A DNA stretch of 64,000 nucleotides, from NCBI GenBank assembly GCA_963749675.1, contig CAVVNT010000001.1, forward strand, positions 1 through 64,000, in the 5' to 3' direction. Of the stretch, positions 28,032 to 35,842 are shown piece after piece. The stretch's first letter is position 1. Every line of letters starts with the position of its first letter. Source of the DNA: Roseitranquillus sp963749675. Its GTDB lineage: Bacteria; Pseudomonadota; Alphaproteobacteria; Rhodobacterales; Rhodobacteraceae. Under the pieces are notes generated by a model that worked only from the letters and a program-made list of their open reading frames with translations, was not told the origin of the DNA and did no database searches. The position numbers and the translations under genes were made by a program.

Positions 28032-29190
28032 GGAAGGTCTGATCAACGCGCGGCCTCGGCATTGCATCGGCGTCGGACGACCGGAACGCCGGGCGGCGCG
28101 GCAATTCGAGTCCGCTCAGGGTGCGGTTTGAGGCAATTCGATGATTTGAGCCGGATTCCGCCTCAGGCCATCGACCGTCGTCGGACCAGGTACAGGTTGC
28201 CGAGGCCGAACAGCGAGAACAGCTGCGCCTGGTTCTTCGCCAAGCCTCGGTACCGGGTCTTGCGGTAGCCGAACTGGCACTTCAGCACACGGAACGGGTG
28301 CTCGACCCTGGCCCGCAGGCTGGCGATGATCCGGTTGATGCGCTCGTCGATGGGGTGCAGCTTGCCGGCCTTCGGGGCCTTGCGCATCACGCCCCAGACC
28401 TTGCCCTCTGCGCGGAACGCCTCCTCCCGCTCGCCGCTGACATAGCCCATGTCGCCGAACACCGCCTGCTCGTCGCCGTGCAGCAGGTCGTCGAACTTCT
28501 GGCTGTCGTGCACCTTGGCGGTGCTGGCTTCCATCGAGTGGACCACGCCGCTGTCGAGGTCGACGCCGACATGCGCCTTCATGCCGAAGTACCACTCGTT
28601 GCCCTTCTTCGTACTGGTCATCTCCGGATCGCGGGACCGCTGCTTGTTCTTGGTCGAGCTCGGCGCGTCGATCAGCGTCGCATCGACCAGCGTACCTTCG
28701 CGCAGCAGGATGCCCTTCTCGCGAAGGCAGGCGTTCACCGCCTCGAAGATCGCCCGCGTCAATTCGTGCCGTTCCAGCAGGTGGCGGAAGTTGAGGATCG
28801 TGGTCTCGTCCGGGATCGCATCGTCCCCCAGCTCCAGCCCAGCAAACCGGCGCATCGCGTCGCTGTCGTAGAGTGCCTCCTCCGCCGCGGGATCGGACAG
28901 GGCGTACCACTGCTGCAGGCAGTAGAACTCGCAGCATCACCTCCAGCGGCATCGGCGGCCGCCCGCCCTTCGGTCCCGCCTTCGGATAGTGCGGCTCGAT
29001 CAGCGCCATCAGTCGCGTCCAGGGCACCACCAACTCCATCTCGGAGAGAAACGTCTCGCGCCGGGTGCGCTTCTTCTTCGTGGCGTAGGTCAGCGAGGCG
29101 AAGGTGGTCTGCTTCATCGAGGACGGCTCCCGCAAGCTCGCCATCAGCCTACCAGATCATGATCGAAAGCCGAGGTTTTTCAGAGTTTCC
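28032..29190 (-). mobile_element. IS5-family element (type 1), complete with TTAA target duplication
   Basis: 1159 bases bounded by imperfect inverted repeats GGAAGGTCTGATCAAC and GGAAACTCTGAAAAAC (minus-strand reading of the right end). TTAA directly flanks both sides (28028-28031 and 29191-29194), matching the 4-base YTAR target of IS5-group elements. It carries one transposase gene on the minus strand. A partial second copy is at 34222-34967. Confidence 0.85.
28163..29144 (-). pseudogene. IS5-family transposase (type 1), one-base frameshift
   Basis: The N-terminal frame reads MKQTTFASLTYATKKKRTRR to PLEVMLRV, then the frame changes near 28925, where this copy has one extra A relative to the copy at 34222-34967. 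The remainder reads MRRFAGLELGDDAIPDETTI and continues through the DDE residues (LVDATLIDAPS, VFGDMGYVSG, RVEHPFRVLKCQFGY). Apart from the single inserted base the gene is whole. Confidence 0.8.
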
Positions 29191-29225
29191 TTAAACCGCT
29201 CTCCTCGTCCCGCAAGTTAAGCCGC

Positions 29226-29852
29226 TTACGAAGAGGACTTCTGGCGTGACGGCCGCGGCTGATGCAGTCGGCGCCGGACGTTCGTACGGAGGGCGTTCCG
29301 GACATCCTTGTCGACCCGGGCGAGATCGAACCATTCGGGATCGAAGTGCCCGCCGCACCAGCGCTTCATGTCGGAATGCTCGGGGTCTTCCGGGTCGGCC
29401 ATCACGGCGAGGAACTGGTCGTAGCCGGAGACGCCGCCGACGTCCTCGGGAGGCCTGGCGCGGGCGCCTGCGATGCAGGTGCCCTGCCGGGGCGCGGTCT
29501 CGAGCGCGAGAACCTTCTCGATCTCGACCTCGTGGCGCCAGTTATCGCCGAAGTCGTAAACGTAGCGGAAGCTCGTTCCCGGTCCGTCGAAGTCGCGCAG
29601 TCGCACCTCGGCTTCGTCGAACAACCGCGGGTCCTCTTCCCATGCATCGTCGTCGTGCGCGGGATCGCCATAGCGCAGGCCGCCGATGCGGAACTCGTGC
29701 AGGTGGTAGTTCCACCAGTTGAAGGCCGCCTGGATGGCCAGATGCAGCTGCGCCAGATTCCACGTCGTCGGCAGGACGAGGCGACGCCAAACCGGCGGCT
29801 CGATCTCCTCGAGCGTGACACGGATCTGGACGGCGTTGGGTGGCTCGAACAT
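29226..29852 (-). CDS. pRiA4b ORF-3 family protein
   Basis: A 208-residue soluble protein of the plasmid pRiA4b ORF-3 family. Landmarks are IQIRVTLEEIEPPVWRRLVL-type opening (here QIRVTLEEIEPPVWRRLVLP), LHLAIQAAFNWWNYHLHEF, YVYDFGDNWRHEVEIEKVL and the GxxPPEDVGG stretch (ARPPEDVGGVSGYDQFL). It lies just outside the IS5 element. The family is common on plasmids and near transposons; its role is unknown. Confidence 0.85.
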   Translation of the reverse strand: MFEPPNAVQIRVTLEEIEPPVWRRLVLPTTWNLAQLHLAIQAAFNWWNYHLHEFRIGGLRYGDPAHDDDAWEEDPRLFDEAEVRLRDFDGPGTSFRYVYDFGDNWRHEVEIEKVLALETAPRQGTCIAGARARPPEDVGGVSGYDQFLAVMADPEDPEHSDMKRWCGGHFDPEWFDLARVDKDVRNALRTNVRRRLHQPRPSRQKSSS

Positions 29853-29909
29853 GACGGCAGAAACGAACCCTGCCGTCGCCTGCTCGTCAAGCGCCCGGAA
29901 GCGACCCGC

Positions 29910-30221
29910 TCAGGGCCTCGCGCGCCGCAAAGCCTCGTTGATCCGCGACTGCCAGCCCGGTCCCGTTGCCTTGAACTTGGCCACGACGTCCGGATCGAGG
30001 CGGATCGACACCGGTACCTTCGGCGTCTCCTTCCTGGGGCGGCCGCCGACGTTCTTCCGCATCCTGTCGGCGAGCTCGGGGAAGGCCTCCGCAAACGGTC
30101 GCGCCTGAGCGAGCTGCTCGTCCGTCGCCTCTGGGGCATCGGGATCGCTGGCGATCATGCGCTGGATATGCGCCTCTTCCTCGTCGGAGATCTCTGCCTT
30201 GGGTTTCTTCTCGTCTGTCAT
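29910..30221 (-). CDS. brnA: BrnA-type antitoxin
   Basis: A 103-residue antitoxin. The N-terminal half is acidic (SDEEEAHIQRMIASDPDAPE) and the C-terminal half carries a ribbon-helix-helix-like segment KVPVSIRLDPDVVAKFKATG followed by PGWQSRINEALRRA, as in BrnA. It binds and neutralises BrnT and represses the operon in the characterised system. The start overlaps the toxin stop by 4 bases, and toxin-first order is the brnTA rule. Confidence 0.85.
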   Translation of the reverse strand: MTDEKKPKAEISDEEEAHIQRMIASDPDAPEATDEQLAQARPFAEAFPELADRMRKNVGGRPRKETPKVPVSIRLDPDVVAKFKATGPGWQSRINEALRRARP

Positions 30222-30466
30222 AGCCGGCTCCTTTCCTTCCGGCTGGCCGGACGCATGGAGATGACCGACACTCCCTCCGTGCCCAGCAGCGCATAGACGA
30301 CGGCGACCGTCCCGTCCGCGAGACGGCCGATCGCCATGTAGCGGCCGTCCTTCGCGGGCATGGTTAGGGCCTCCAGGAAGAACCATTCGTCAAGGTCGGC
30401 GAAGTCCAAGCCATGCTTGGCCAGGTTCTGCCGCCGCTTCTGTTCATCCCAGGCGATCATCACCAT
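30218..30466 (-). CDS. brnT: BrnT-type ribonuclease toxin
   Basis: A RelE-like ribonuclease toxin of about 82 residues. It reads AWDEQKRRQNLAKHGLDFAD, then DGRYMAIGRLADGTVAVVYA and ISMRPASRKERSRL; the last segment carries the family's RxASxxER residues. There is no good ribosome site before the ATG at 30466. A promoter-like pair at 30476-30504 would place the transcript start almost at the start codon, so translation may be leaderless. Length and partner fit the family. Confidence 0.85.
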   Translation of the reverse strand: MVMIAWDEQKRRQNLAKHGLDFADLDEWFFLEALTMPAKDGRYMAIGRLADGTVAVVYALLGTEGVSVISMRPASRKERSRL

Positions 30467-30475
30467 CGGTTTCTG

Positions 30476-30504
30476 TATATACTGAAACATGACGCGGAGA
30501 ACAA
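30476..30504 (-). promoter_or_regulatory. Putative brnTA promoter
   Basis: Minus-strand -35 TTGTTC (30499-30504) and -10 TATATA (30476-30481) with a 17-base spacer. The -10 box lies about 10 bases from the brnT start codon. Confidence 0.5.
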
Positions 30505-30607
30505 GACTGGCACCCAGTCGTGCTCGGGCGTTCAAGGCCCGAGAATCAGGTTCTGGCAGGGTCGGGGCAGGGAGACGAAAGAAGCTGATTTCAAGGACCG
30601 GCGGGTC

Positions 30608-30763
30608 TCAGATCGTCAGATCCTCGAGGCTGCGTCCCTCCTCCAGCGCCTCGTTCACCCAGGACGGGCGCCGCCCGCGGCCGCTCCAGGTCACTTCCGG
30701 GTTCTCCGGGTGGCGGTACTTCGGCGCGGCTGCCGGCCGCTTCGTGCCTTTGCCCGCGGGCAT
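30608..30763 (-). pseudogene. H-NS-type DNA-binding C-terminal domain, orphaned
   Basis: The frame reads PKYRHPENPEVTWSGRGRRP then SWVNEALEEGRSLEDLTI and stops. This is the AT-hook-like C-terminal domain of H-NS family nucleoid proteins (WSGRGRxPxW core). The coiled-coil oligomerisation half is absent, replaced upstream by IS30-type sequence. An ATG at 30763 could start a 51-residue domain-only protein, but no ribosome site supports it. Confidence 0.6.
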
Positions 30764-30969
30764 GCCCGCCGCGGTCGCCGCGCCTTGCGGTGGGTCGGCA
30801 GGTACCACCAGAGCTCTTCCCGCATGCCTTCCTTGGCGTAGATGTACCGGTAGATCGTTTCTTGGCAGACGCGGGGGCACGCATTCTCGTAGATCATGCG
30901 CCAGGCGATCTGCTCCGGCGTCCAGCCGTCCTTGATCCGCTCGACGACGCGTCTGCACAGGCCGGGGTG
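30764..30969 (-). mobile_element. IS30-family transposase fragment
   Basis: The frame reads RVVERIKDGWTPEQIAWRMI then CQETIYRYIYAKEGMREELW and WYLPTHRKARR, the central region of an IS30-type transposase. It is a different subtype from the copies at 36464 and 52103. Both ends are lost: it is fused to TrlF sequence on one side and H-NS sequence on the other. Confidence 0.65.
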
Positions 30970-31126
30970 ACGGATCTGCTCGTCCAGCAGCCCGCCTTGC
31001 CACGCAATCGCGATGATCTTCGCATGCTCCGTCGGCGGCTCGTCGGAGTTGAGCCGAATACGGCTCTCATGATCGACGAAGCCCTGCCGGAGTCCCTCGA
31101 TCGTGACATCCGACATTTTCACTGAA
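30970..31126 (-). pseudogene. TrlF-type ATPase, middle fragment
   Basis: Reads MKMSDVTIEGLRQGFVDHES and RIRLNSDEPPTEHAKIIAIA then WQGGLLDEQIR. This matches the stretch just before the Walker A motif in TrlF-family PHP/AAA-type proteins. It continues the fragment at 32417-33167 across IS element A and is cut at its other side by IS30 sequence before the ATPase motifs. Confidence 0.6.
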
Positions 31127-32416
31127 GGGCACCTCGATTTTCTACCGTTCTCGTGCCCCCTCGGCGGCGCGCGTGGTCTGAAGCAGGAGGACGAGCGTCG
31201 GCTGTCGCTTTGCTGCGTCCGGATGGGCGTGGCGCTGCGGCCTTCACGCTCGGATTTTTCTGCCTCGCGGCCTGATCTTTTTTGTTCGCGTGATGCTCAC
31301 GCCGGGCACGGGTTGAGACGGCGCAGCTGGCCGAGGCGGCGCATGTTGTAGGCGAGGTTCTTCATCCCGATCTTGGCCGTCGCTCGAACCAAGCCGATGG
31401 TCCGGACCAAGGTCCCGCCCATATCGTTGGCCTGCGCGCCGAAGACGTGCTCGACGCGGACCCGGATGCCGGATCTGGTCCGGTTGCTGCCCTTGGCCTG
31501 TTCGGTCAGCGGCTTGCCCCGCTTGCCCTTGCGGTGGATGTGGCTTTTCAGCCTCCGGGCGCGCAGCTTTGCCTCCATCTCCTCGGACCGATAGGCCGCA
31601 TCCGCCCACACGCCGGAGCCGGTGTTACCCTGCATCAGCAGATGATCCACCGCCTGGCTGTCATGCCGCGCGGCATCGCTGACGTGATAGCGCCGCACCA
31701 GCTTGTGCCTACGATCCACGTTGACGTGATTCTTGTAGCCGTAATGGTTCTTGCCGTGCTTTTTCGTCCAGCGCGCGTCCAGGTCCTTTTGCGCGCGCTT
31801 CGCGGGCTTGTCCGCCCAGTCCTCGGGCACCTCGCCGTTCTTGATTGCCGCGTTCTCGTCCCGCGTGTTGTGGTTGCGCGGCACCGGCACGATGGACGCA
31901 TCCAGGATTTGACCGCCGCGCGCGATGTAGCCCTGCCGCGCCAGATAGCCGTCGAACTGGCTGAACAGCTCCTCCACCTTGCCCGCCTGCGCCAGTGCCT
32001 CGCGATAGAGCCATACCGTCTTGGCGTCCGGCACCCGGTCTTCGAGGCCGAGGCCGAGGAATCGCATGAACGACAGCCGGTCGCGGACCTGATACTCGAT
32101 CTGGTCGTCGGACAGGTTGTAGAGCGCGCTCAGCACCAGCGTCTTGAACATCAGCACCGCGTCCATCGGCTTGCGCCCCGCCCGGGACTTGCGCGCCGCA
32201 GCTGGCTTGCGCCAGACCCGCTCAAGGGTCGGGCGAAACTCCTCCCACGGCACAACGGCGTCGATCTCGACCAGCGGGTCCTTCTTCGCGTCCAGGCTCG
32301 CGTAACGGTCTGTAAGATCGAAGAACCCCATCTGCGCCATCGTCACACCCTCAGTGTCGCATCATCCCGACAGACATACCGCAGCGCCACGGTCGGGACC
32401 ATTTTTCGAGGCGCCC
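31127..32416 (-). mobile_element. IS5-family element (type 2), copy A
   Basis: 1290 bases with ends GGGCACCTCGA and GGGCGCCTCGA (inverted). It carries a 349-codon transposase. Near-identical elements are copy B (49208-50497) and copy C (58974-60262). It splits a TrlF-family gene. The 4-base flanks are TTCT and TTCA on the minus strand, a possible duplication with one mismatch. Confidence 0.85.
31297..32346 (-). CDS. IS5-family transposase, copy A
   Basis: A 349-residue DDE transposase. The N-terminal helical region reads MAQMGFFDLTDRYASLDAKK; catalytic segments are GGQILDASIVPVPRNHN (first Asp), GVWADAAYRSEEME (second Asp) and RVRVEHVFGAQAND (Glu). Length is full and no stop interrupts it, so it should be active. 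It differs from copy B at two positions (Arg versus Gln in LSFM-x-FLG and YLA-x-QGYI) and is identical in protein to copy C. Confidence 0.9.
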   Translation of the reverse strand: MTMAQMGFFDLTDRYASLDAKKDPLVEIDAVVPWEEFRPTLERVWRKPAAARKSRAGRKPMDAVLMFKTLVLSALYNLSDDQIEYQVRDRLSFMRFLGLGLEDRVPDAKTVWLYREALAQAGKVEELFSQFDGYLARQGYIARGGQILDASIVPVPRNHNTRDENAAIKNGEVPEDWADKPAKRAQKDLDARWTKKHGKNHYGYKNHVNVDRRHKLVRRYHVSDAARHDSQAVDHLLMQGNTGSGVWADAAYRSEEMEAKLRARRLKSHIHRKGKRGKPLTEQAKGSNRTRSGIRVRVEHVFGAQANDMGGTLVRTIGLVRATAKIGMKNLAYNMRRLGQLRRLNPCPA

Positions 32417-33167
32417 AGAAGTTGAGGTACCTGGAGTGGAAAAGTCCTCTGGTTTACAAACATCGTCTGCGTTGATGAAGGCGAGCGGCCGATCGCGCTT
32501 GTGAGCCGGATCGGTGTTGCGGAAGATCTGCGCGTAGTCCGACGGAACGTCGCTGACCGGGCCTGGTATTGCCGCTGCAAGCAGGTGTTCGGATCGCCAA
32601 GCATATCCGCGCGGCTGCCCCGAAAGACGAGTGAGAAGCCCGCTCTCGTTCGTGACGTGCGCAGCGATCGAGAGTCCGCCTCGCTCAGTGACGAGCTTCA
32701 GGATGTCGACAAAGCTCTTTCTGGAGATAGGCGACGGGTCGCTACGATTGTGGACATCGCACGCCCCTAATGCTCGCTTAGCTCGGTCTGGGTTGTCGAT
32801 GGCGGAAAAAGGCAGAGGATGTGAACGCCTTCGGAAGAGTTGGCCTCGAACCCCGTGAAGACGATCACGCCGGCTTCAAGGAACCTATCTGCGAGGGCTT
32901 GAGATGTGTCGGCCCGGAATGGTCAGTGATCGCGACGATCTCGATGCCGGCCGCGAGGCAAGCCTCGACCATGCGCCTGTTGTAGCTAGCCTCGTCGGGC
33001 GCCCCATGGTCCTTTGAATGGCGGCCGCCATACTCGAACGGGTTGACCTGAAACGCGCACTTGTAGAAGCGGCTGCCCCCCGGCCGCTCCAGGGCGGCCT
33101 TGATCCCAGGTGGCATTTTACTGTGGCCCATCAATGACATGAGCCGGTAATCGTTCCCTATCCCCAT
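32417..33167 (-). pseudogene. TrlF-type protein, N-terminal PHP-domain part, frameshifted
   Basis: From 33167 the frame reads SRFYKCAFQVNPFEYGGRHS to IVAITDHSGPTHLKP, the metal-binding start of a PHP phosphoesterase domain. A second frame continues DRFLEAGVIVFTGFEANSSE and GVHILCLFPPSTTQTELSE, and a third gives SFVDILKLVTERGGLSIAAH and AFINADDVCKPEDFSTPGTS, ending at IS copy A. Order and motifs fit TrlF-family proteins, which join a PHP domain to an AAA-like ATPase. At least two indels plus the IS inactivate it. Confidence 0.65.
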
Positions 33168-33289
33168 GGCTAGGAGTCTAGGACAGTTTGGGCAGCCTCT
33201 GCCATATCAAAAGGGGACGCCCCTCCCTGTGTGTAGGCGCGCACTTGCGGGCCTCACCTAACGGATGACCCAGTTGGTAGAGTGCCCTA

Positions 33290-33307
33290 CACAAATGTTG
33301 TTTTGTG
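33290..33307 (+). promoter_or_regulatory. Possible parDE operator
   Basis: A perfect inverted repeat CACAAA-N6-TTTGTG ends 25 bases before the antitoxin ATG. Antitoxins of this type bind such palindromes to repress their own operon. Confidence 0.35.
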
Positions 33308-33332
33308 GTGCGATCCGCGCTACATCAGGGCC

Positions 33333-33599
33333 ATGCCCAGACTTTCGATCGACCTCACTGCGGAAGAGCATCAGAAGCTCAAGGCCATCGCCGCCCTCAA
33401 GGGACAGAGCATCAAGGACTTTGTCCTGAACCGCACCTTGGGGGAGGCCCCTGCCCTCGATGGCATGTCCGAAGGCGAGGCCTTTCGCGCCCTAGCGGAT
33501 TTTCTGAAGCCCCGGATCGACCAAGCACGTCGGAGTGAGCTGTCCACGAAGTCCTTGGACGACATCCGCCGTGAGGCACGCGAGCAGGCCGGGCTGTAA
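33333..33599 (+). CDS. ParD-like antitoxin
   Basis: An 88-residue antitoxin. The N-terminus MPRLSIDLTAEEHQKLKAIA then ALKGQSIKDFVLNRTLG is a ribbon-helix-helix DNA-binding fold. The C-terminal SLDDIRREAREQAGL is the flexible toxin-wrapping tail. The ATG at 33333 opens the first strand. It precedes a ParE-type toxin by 8 bases. Confidence 0.8.
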   Translation: MPRLSIDLTAEEHQKLKAIAALKGQSIKDFVLNRTLGEAPALDGMSEGEAFRALADFLKPRIDQARRSELSTKSLDDIRREAREQAGL

Positions 33600-33607
33600 C
33601 CGGCCGT

Positions 33608-33907
33608 ATGATCACATACGACCTCACCCTCGCGGCCGAGGAGGATTTGCGGGTCATCTGGCGCTACACCTACGAGACGTGGGGTCTCGAGCAGGCGGAG
33701 AAGTATTTCAATCAGATAGAGGCGTGCTGCGAAGCTGTGGGCGAAGGTCGAGCGCGCTCGAGGTCATTCGATGAGCTGCCCGAGGACGTCCGCGTCTACC
33801 GCTGCAAGCACCACTACATTGTCTGGTTGACTGGCGACCGGCCGATCATCATCGCCGTCCTGCACGAGCGGATGGACTTCGTGCATCGGTTGAGAGATCG
33901 GCTGTGA
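33608..33907 (+). CDS. ParE-like toxin
   Basis: A 99-residue RelE/ParE-fold toxin: ITYDLTLAAEEDLRVIWRYT, EQAEKYFNQIEACCEAVGEG and the C-terminal YRCKHHYIVWLTGDRPIIIA then VLHERMDFVHRLRDRL. ParE members poison DNA gyrase. Length, order and spacing are normal, so the pair looks functional. Confidence 0.85.
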   Translation: MITYDLTLAAEEDLRVIWRYTYETWGLEQAEKYFNQIEACCEAVGEGRARSRSFDELPEDVRVYRCKHHYIVWLTGDRPIIIAVLHERMDFVHRLRDRL

Positions 33908-33911
33908 TGTC

Positions 33912-34221
33912 ATGACCCCCGATGCTTTCATCCGCATGGTCCCGCAATCCACTGTCCGAGCGTGCCTCCGCGCAGTCCCACTTCCGCGATCTCTGCGCCC
34001 TGCTCGGCGTCGGCCCGCCCTCCCCTCTCACCGCTGGAACGTTCGAGTTCGAGTAGGGCGCGGCCAAGACGACCGGCGGCGACGGATGGGCCGATGTCTG
34101 GATGAAGGATGCCTTCGGCTGGGAGTACAAGAAGACCAAGGCCAATCTGGACGCGGCCTATGCGCAGGTGCAGCGCTACGCCCCGGCGCTCGACAATCCG
34201 CCGATTCTGATCGTCTCGGAT
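33912..34221 (+). pseudogene. MmeI-like restriction-modification protein, N-terminal remnant
   Basis: The ATG at 33912 opens MTPDAFIRM. After a shift near 33945 the frame gives LSERASAQSHFRDLCALLGV, an in-frame TAG at about 34057, then TGGDGWADVWMKDAFGWEYK and DLDAAYAQVQRYAPALDN-type sequence ending ILIVSD. This is the nuclease-side N-terminus of single-chain type IIL/MmeI-like DNA methyltransferases, which exceed 900 residues. The rest is replaced by IS5 sequence at 34222. It is dead by three separate lesions. Confidence 0.65.
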
Positions 34222-34967
34222 AGCCCTTGTCGCCGAACACCGCGTGCTCGTCGCCATGTAGCAGCTCATTGAACTTCTGGCTGTCGTGCACCTTGGCGGT
34301 GCTGGCTTCCATCGAGTGGACCACACCGCTGTCGAGATCGACGCCGACATGCGCCTTCATGCCGAAGTACCACTCGTTGCCCTTCTTCGTACTGGTCATC
34401 TCCGGATCGCGGGACCGCTGCTTGTTCTTGGTCGAGCTCGGCGCGTCGATCAGCGTCGCATCGACCAGCGTACCTTCGCGCAGCAGGATGCCCTTCTCGC
34501 GAAGGCAGGCGTTCACCGCCTCGAAGATCGCCCGCGTCAATTCGTGCCGTTCCAGCAGGTGGCGGAAGTTGAGGATCGTGGTCTCGTCCGGGATCGCATC
34601 GTCCCCCAGCTCCAGCCCAGCAAACCGGCGCATCGCGTCGCTGTCGTAGAGTGCCTCCTCCGCCGCGGGATCGGACAGGGCGTACCACTGCTGCAGGCAG
34701 TAGACTCGCAGCATCACCTCCAGCGGCATCGGCGGCCGCCCGCCCTTCGGTCCCGCCTTCGGATAGTGCGGCTCGATCAGCGCCATCAGTCGCGTCCAGG
34801 GCACCACCGACTCCATCTCGGAGAGAAACGTCTCGCGCCGGGTGCGCTTCTTCTTCGTGGCGTAGGTCAGCGAGGCGAAGGTGGTCTGCTTCATCGAGGA
34901 CGGCTCCCGCAAGCTCGCCATCAGCCTACCAGATCATGATCGAAAGCCGAGGTTCTTCAGAGTTTCC
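34222..34967 (-). mobile_element. IS5-family element (type 1), partial copy
   Basis: Nearly identical to 28445-29190. The right end is intact with CTAA at 34968-34971 (a YTAR target), but everything left of about 34222 is missing. The transposase frame is open and lacks the extra A present in the 28 kb copy, reading PLEVMLRVYCLQQWYALSDP, then is cut after HAVFGDKGY, losing the catalytic Glu region. It therefore records the unshifted sequence of this IS. Confidence 0.85.
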
Positions 34968-35102
34968 CTAAAGGTATCTGCTAGGCCGTGATGCACGAGA
35001 GACAGCCGCGTCAACTTACCCATAGAAGTGACATAGGCGGCAAGAGCTGTCGTTACGTCGTGATGGCTGACGTTTAACAGAACTTCCCGGTGGGTTAAGC
35101 CG

Positions 35103-35420
35103 TCAGACCAGCCGTGGCTGCTCGGATGGCGGCGTGAAAGCGTCCTTCGTCGGTAGATGCCGGATGGCCTCGCCGGTCTCCGCCTCCGCGGCCGCCAAGT
35201 CGAACTGCGCCTGAAGGCTGATCCAGAACTGCGGGTCAGTGCCGAACCAGTGCCCGAAGCGCAGCGCCGTGTCTCCTGTGATGGACCGCCTGCCAGAGAT
35301 GATCTGGCTAACGCGGTTGGCCGGCACGTCAATCTGACGCGCAAACTCTGTCGGCGTGATGCCGAGCTCCTCGAGCTCGTCCTTGAGGACGACGCCCGGA
35401 TGTACTCTTCGCTTGAACAT
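35103..35420 (-). CDS. higA: HigA-type antitoxin
   Basis: A 105-residue XRE-type antitoxin: HPGVVLKDELEELGITPTEF then ARQIDVPANRVSQIISGRRS, and SITGDTALRFGHWFGTDPQF. This is the conserved HigA helix-turn-helix. It follows the toxin gene by 19 bases, the toxin-first order typical of higBA. It should repress the promoter at 35736-35764. Confidence 0.9.
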   Translation of the reverse strand: MFKRRVHPGVVLKDELEELGITPTEFARQIDVPANRVSQIISGRRSITGDTALRFGHWFGTDPQFWISLQAQFDLAAAEAETGEAIRHLPTKDAFTPPSEQPRLV

Positions 35421-35439
35421 GGCCCTTCCTCCTTTCTCG

Positions 35440-35724
35440 TTAGTGGTAGTCCACGATCTCTACGTTCTTCGGTCCCAGCTCATCGCTCGGCCACTCGAAG
35501 CAGACCCTCCATTGCTGGTTGATGCGGATGGAGTACTGCCCTGCCCTGTCGCCGCGCAGCGCCTCAAGCCGGTTGCTTGGGAGCGCTTTCAGGTCGTTCA
35601 GAGAAGTCGCGGCGTTGAGAATCGCCAGCCGCTTCTCGGACTGCTGCGCGAAGCCCTGGAAGTCTCTGACGAACTCACCTGATGCGAACTGCTCGGTTTT
35701 TCGGTCTCGATAGCTCAGGATCAT
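35440..35724 (-). CDS. higB: HigB-type mRNA interferase toxin
   Basis: A 94-residue RelE-superfamily ribonuclease. It reads SYRDRKTEQFASGEFVRDFQ, NRLEALRGDRAGQYSIRINQ and QWRVCFEWPSDELGPKNVEI ending VDYH, matching HigB in length and in its conserved C-terminal RINxQWRxCF. It cleaves mRNA at the ribosome in the characterised system. The pair appears intact. Confidence 0.9.
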   Translation of the reverse strand: MILSYRDRKTEQFASGEFVRDFQGFAQQSEKRLAILNAATSLNDLKALPSNRLEALRGDRAGQYSIRINQQWRVCFEWPSDELGPKNVEIVDYH

Positions 35725-35735
35725 TATTGTCTATC

Positions 35736-35764
35736 ACTATAGATACTTGACGATGTACGTCAAG
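35736..35764 (-). promoter_or_regulatory. higBA promoter with operator palindrome
   Basis: Minus-strand -35 TTGACG (35758-35763) and -10 TATAGT (35736-35741) are 16 bases apart. The -35 is embedded in a perfect inverted repeat CTTGACG-N5-CGTCAAG (35746-35764), well placed for HigA to block polymerase. Confidence 0.7.
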
Positions 35765-35842
35765 CGTACATTACGGCATTCATAGGCCCTTCAGTCCTTC
35801 CTTGTATCTGCCGGAGGACAGATCGCCAGAGGCCTGATCGTT

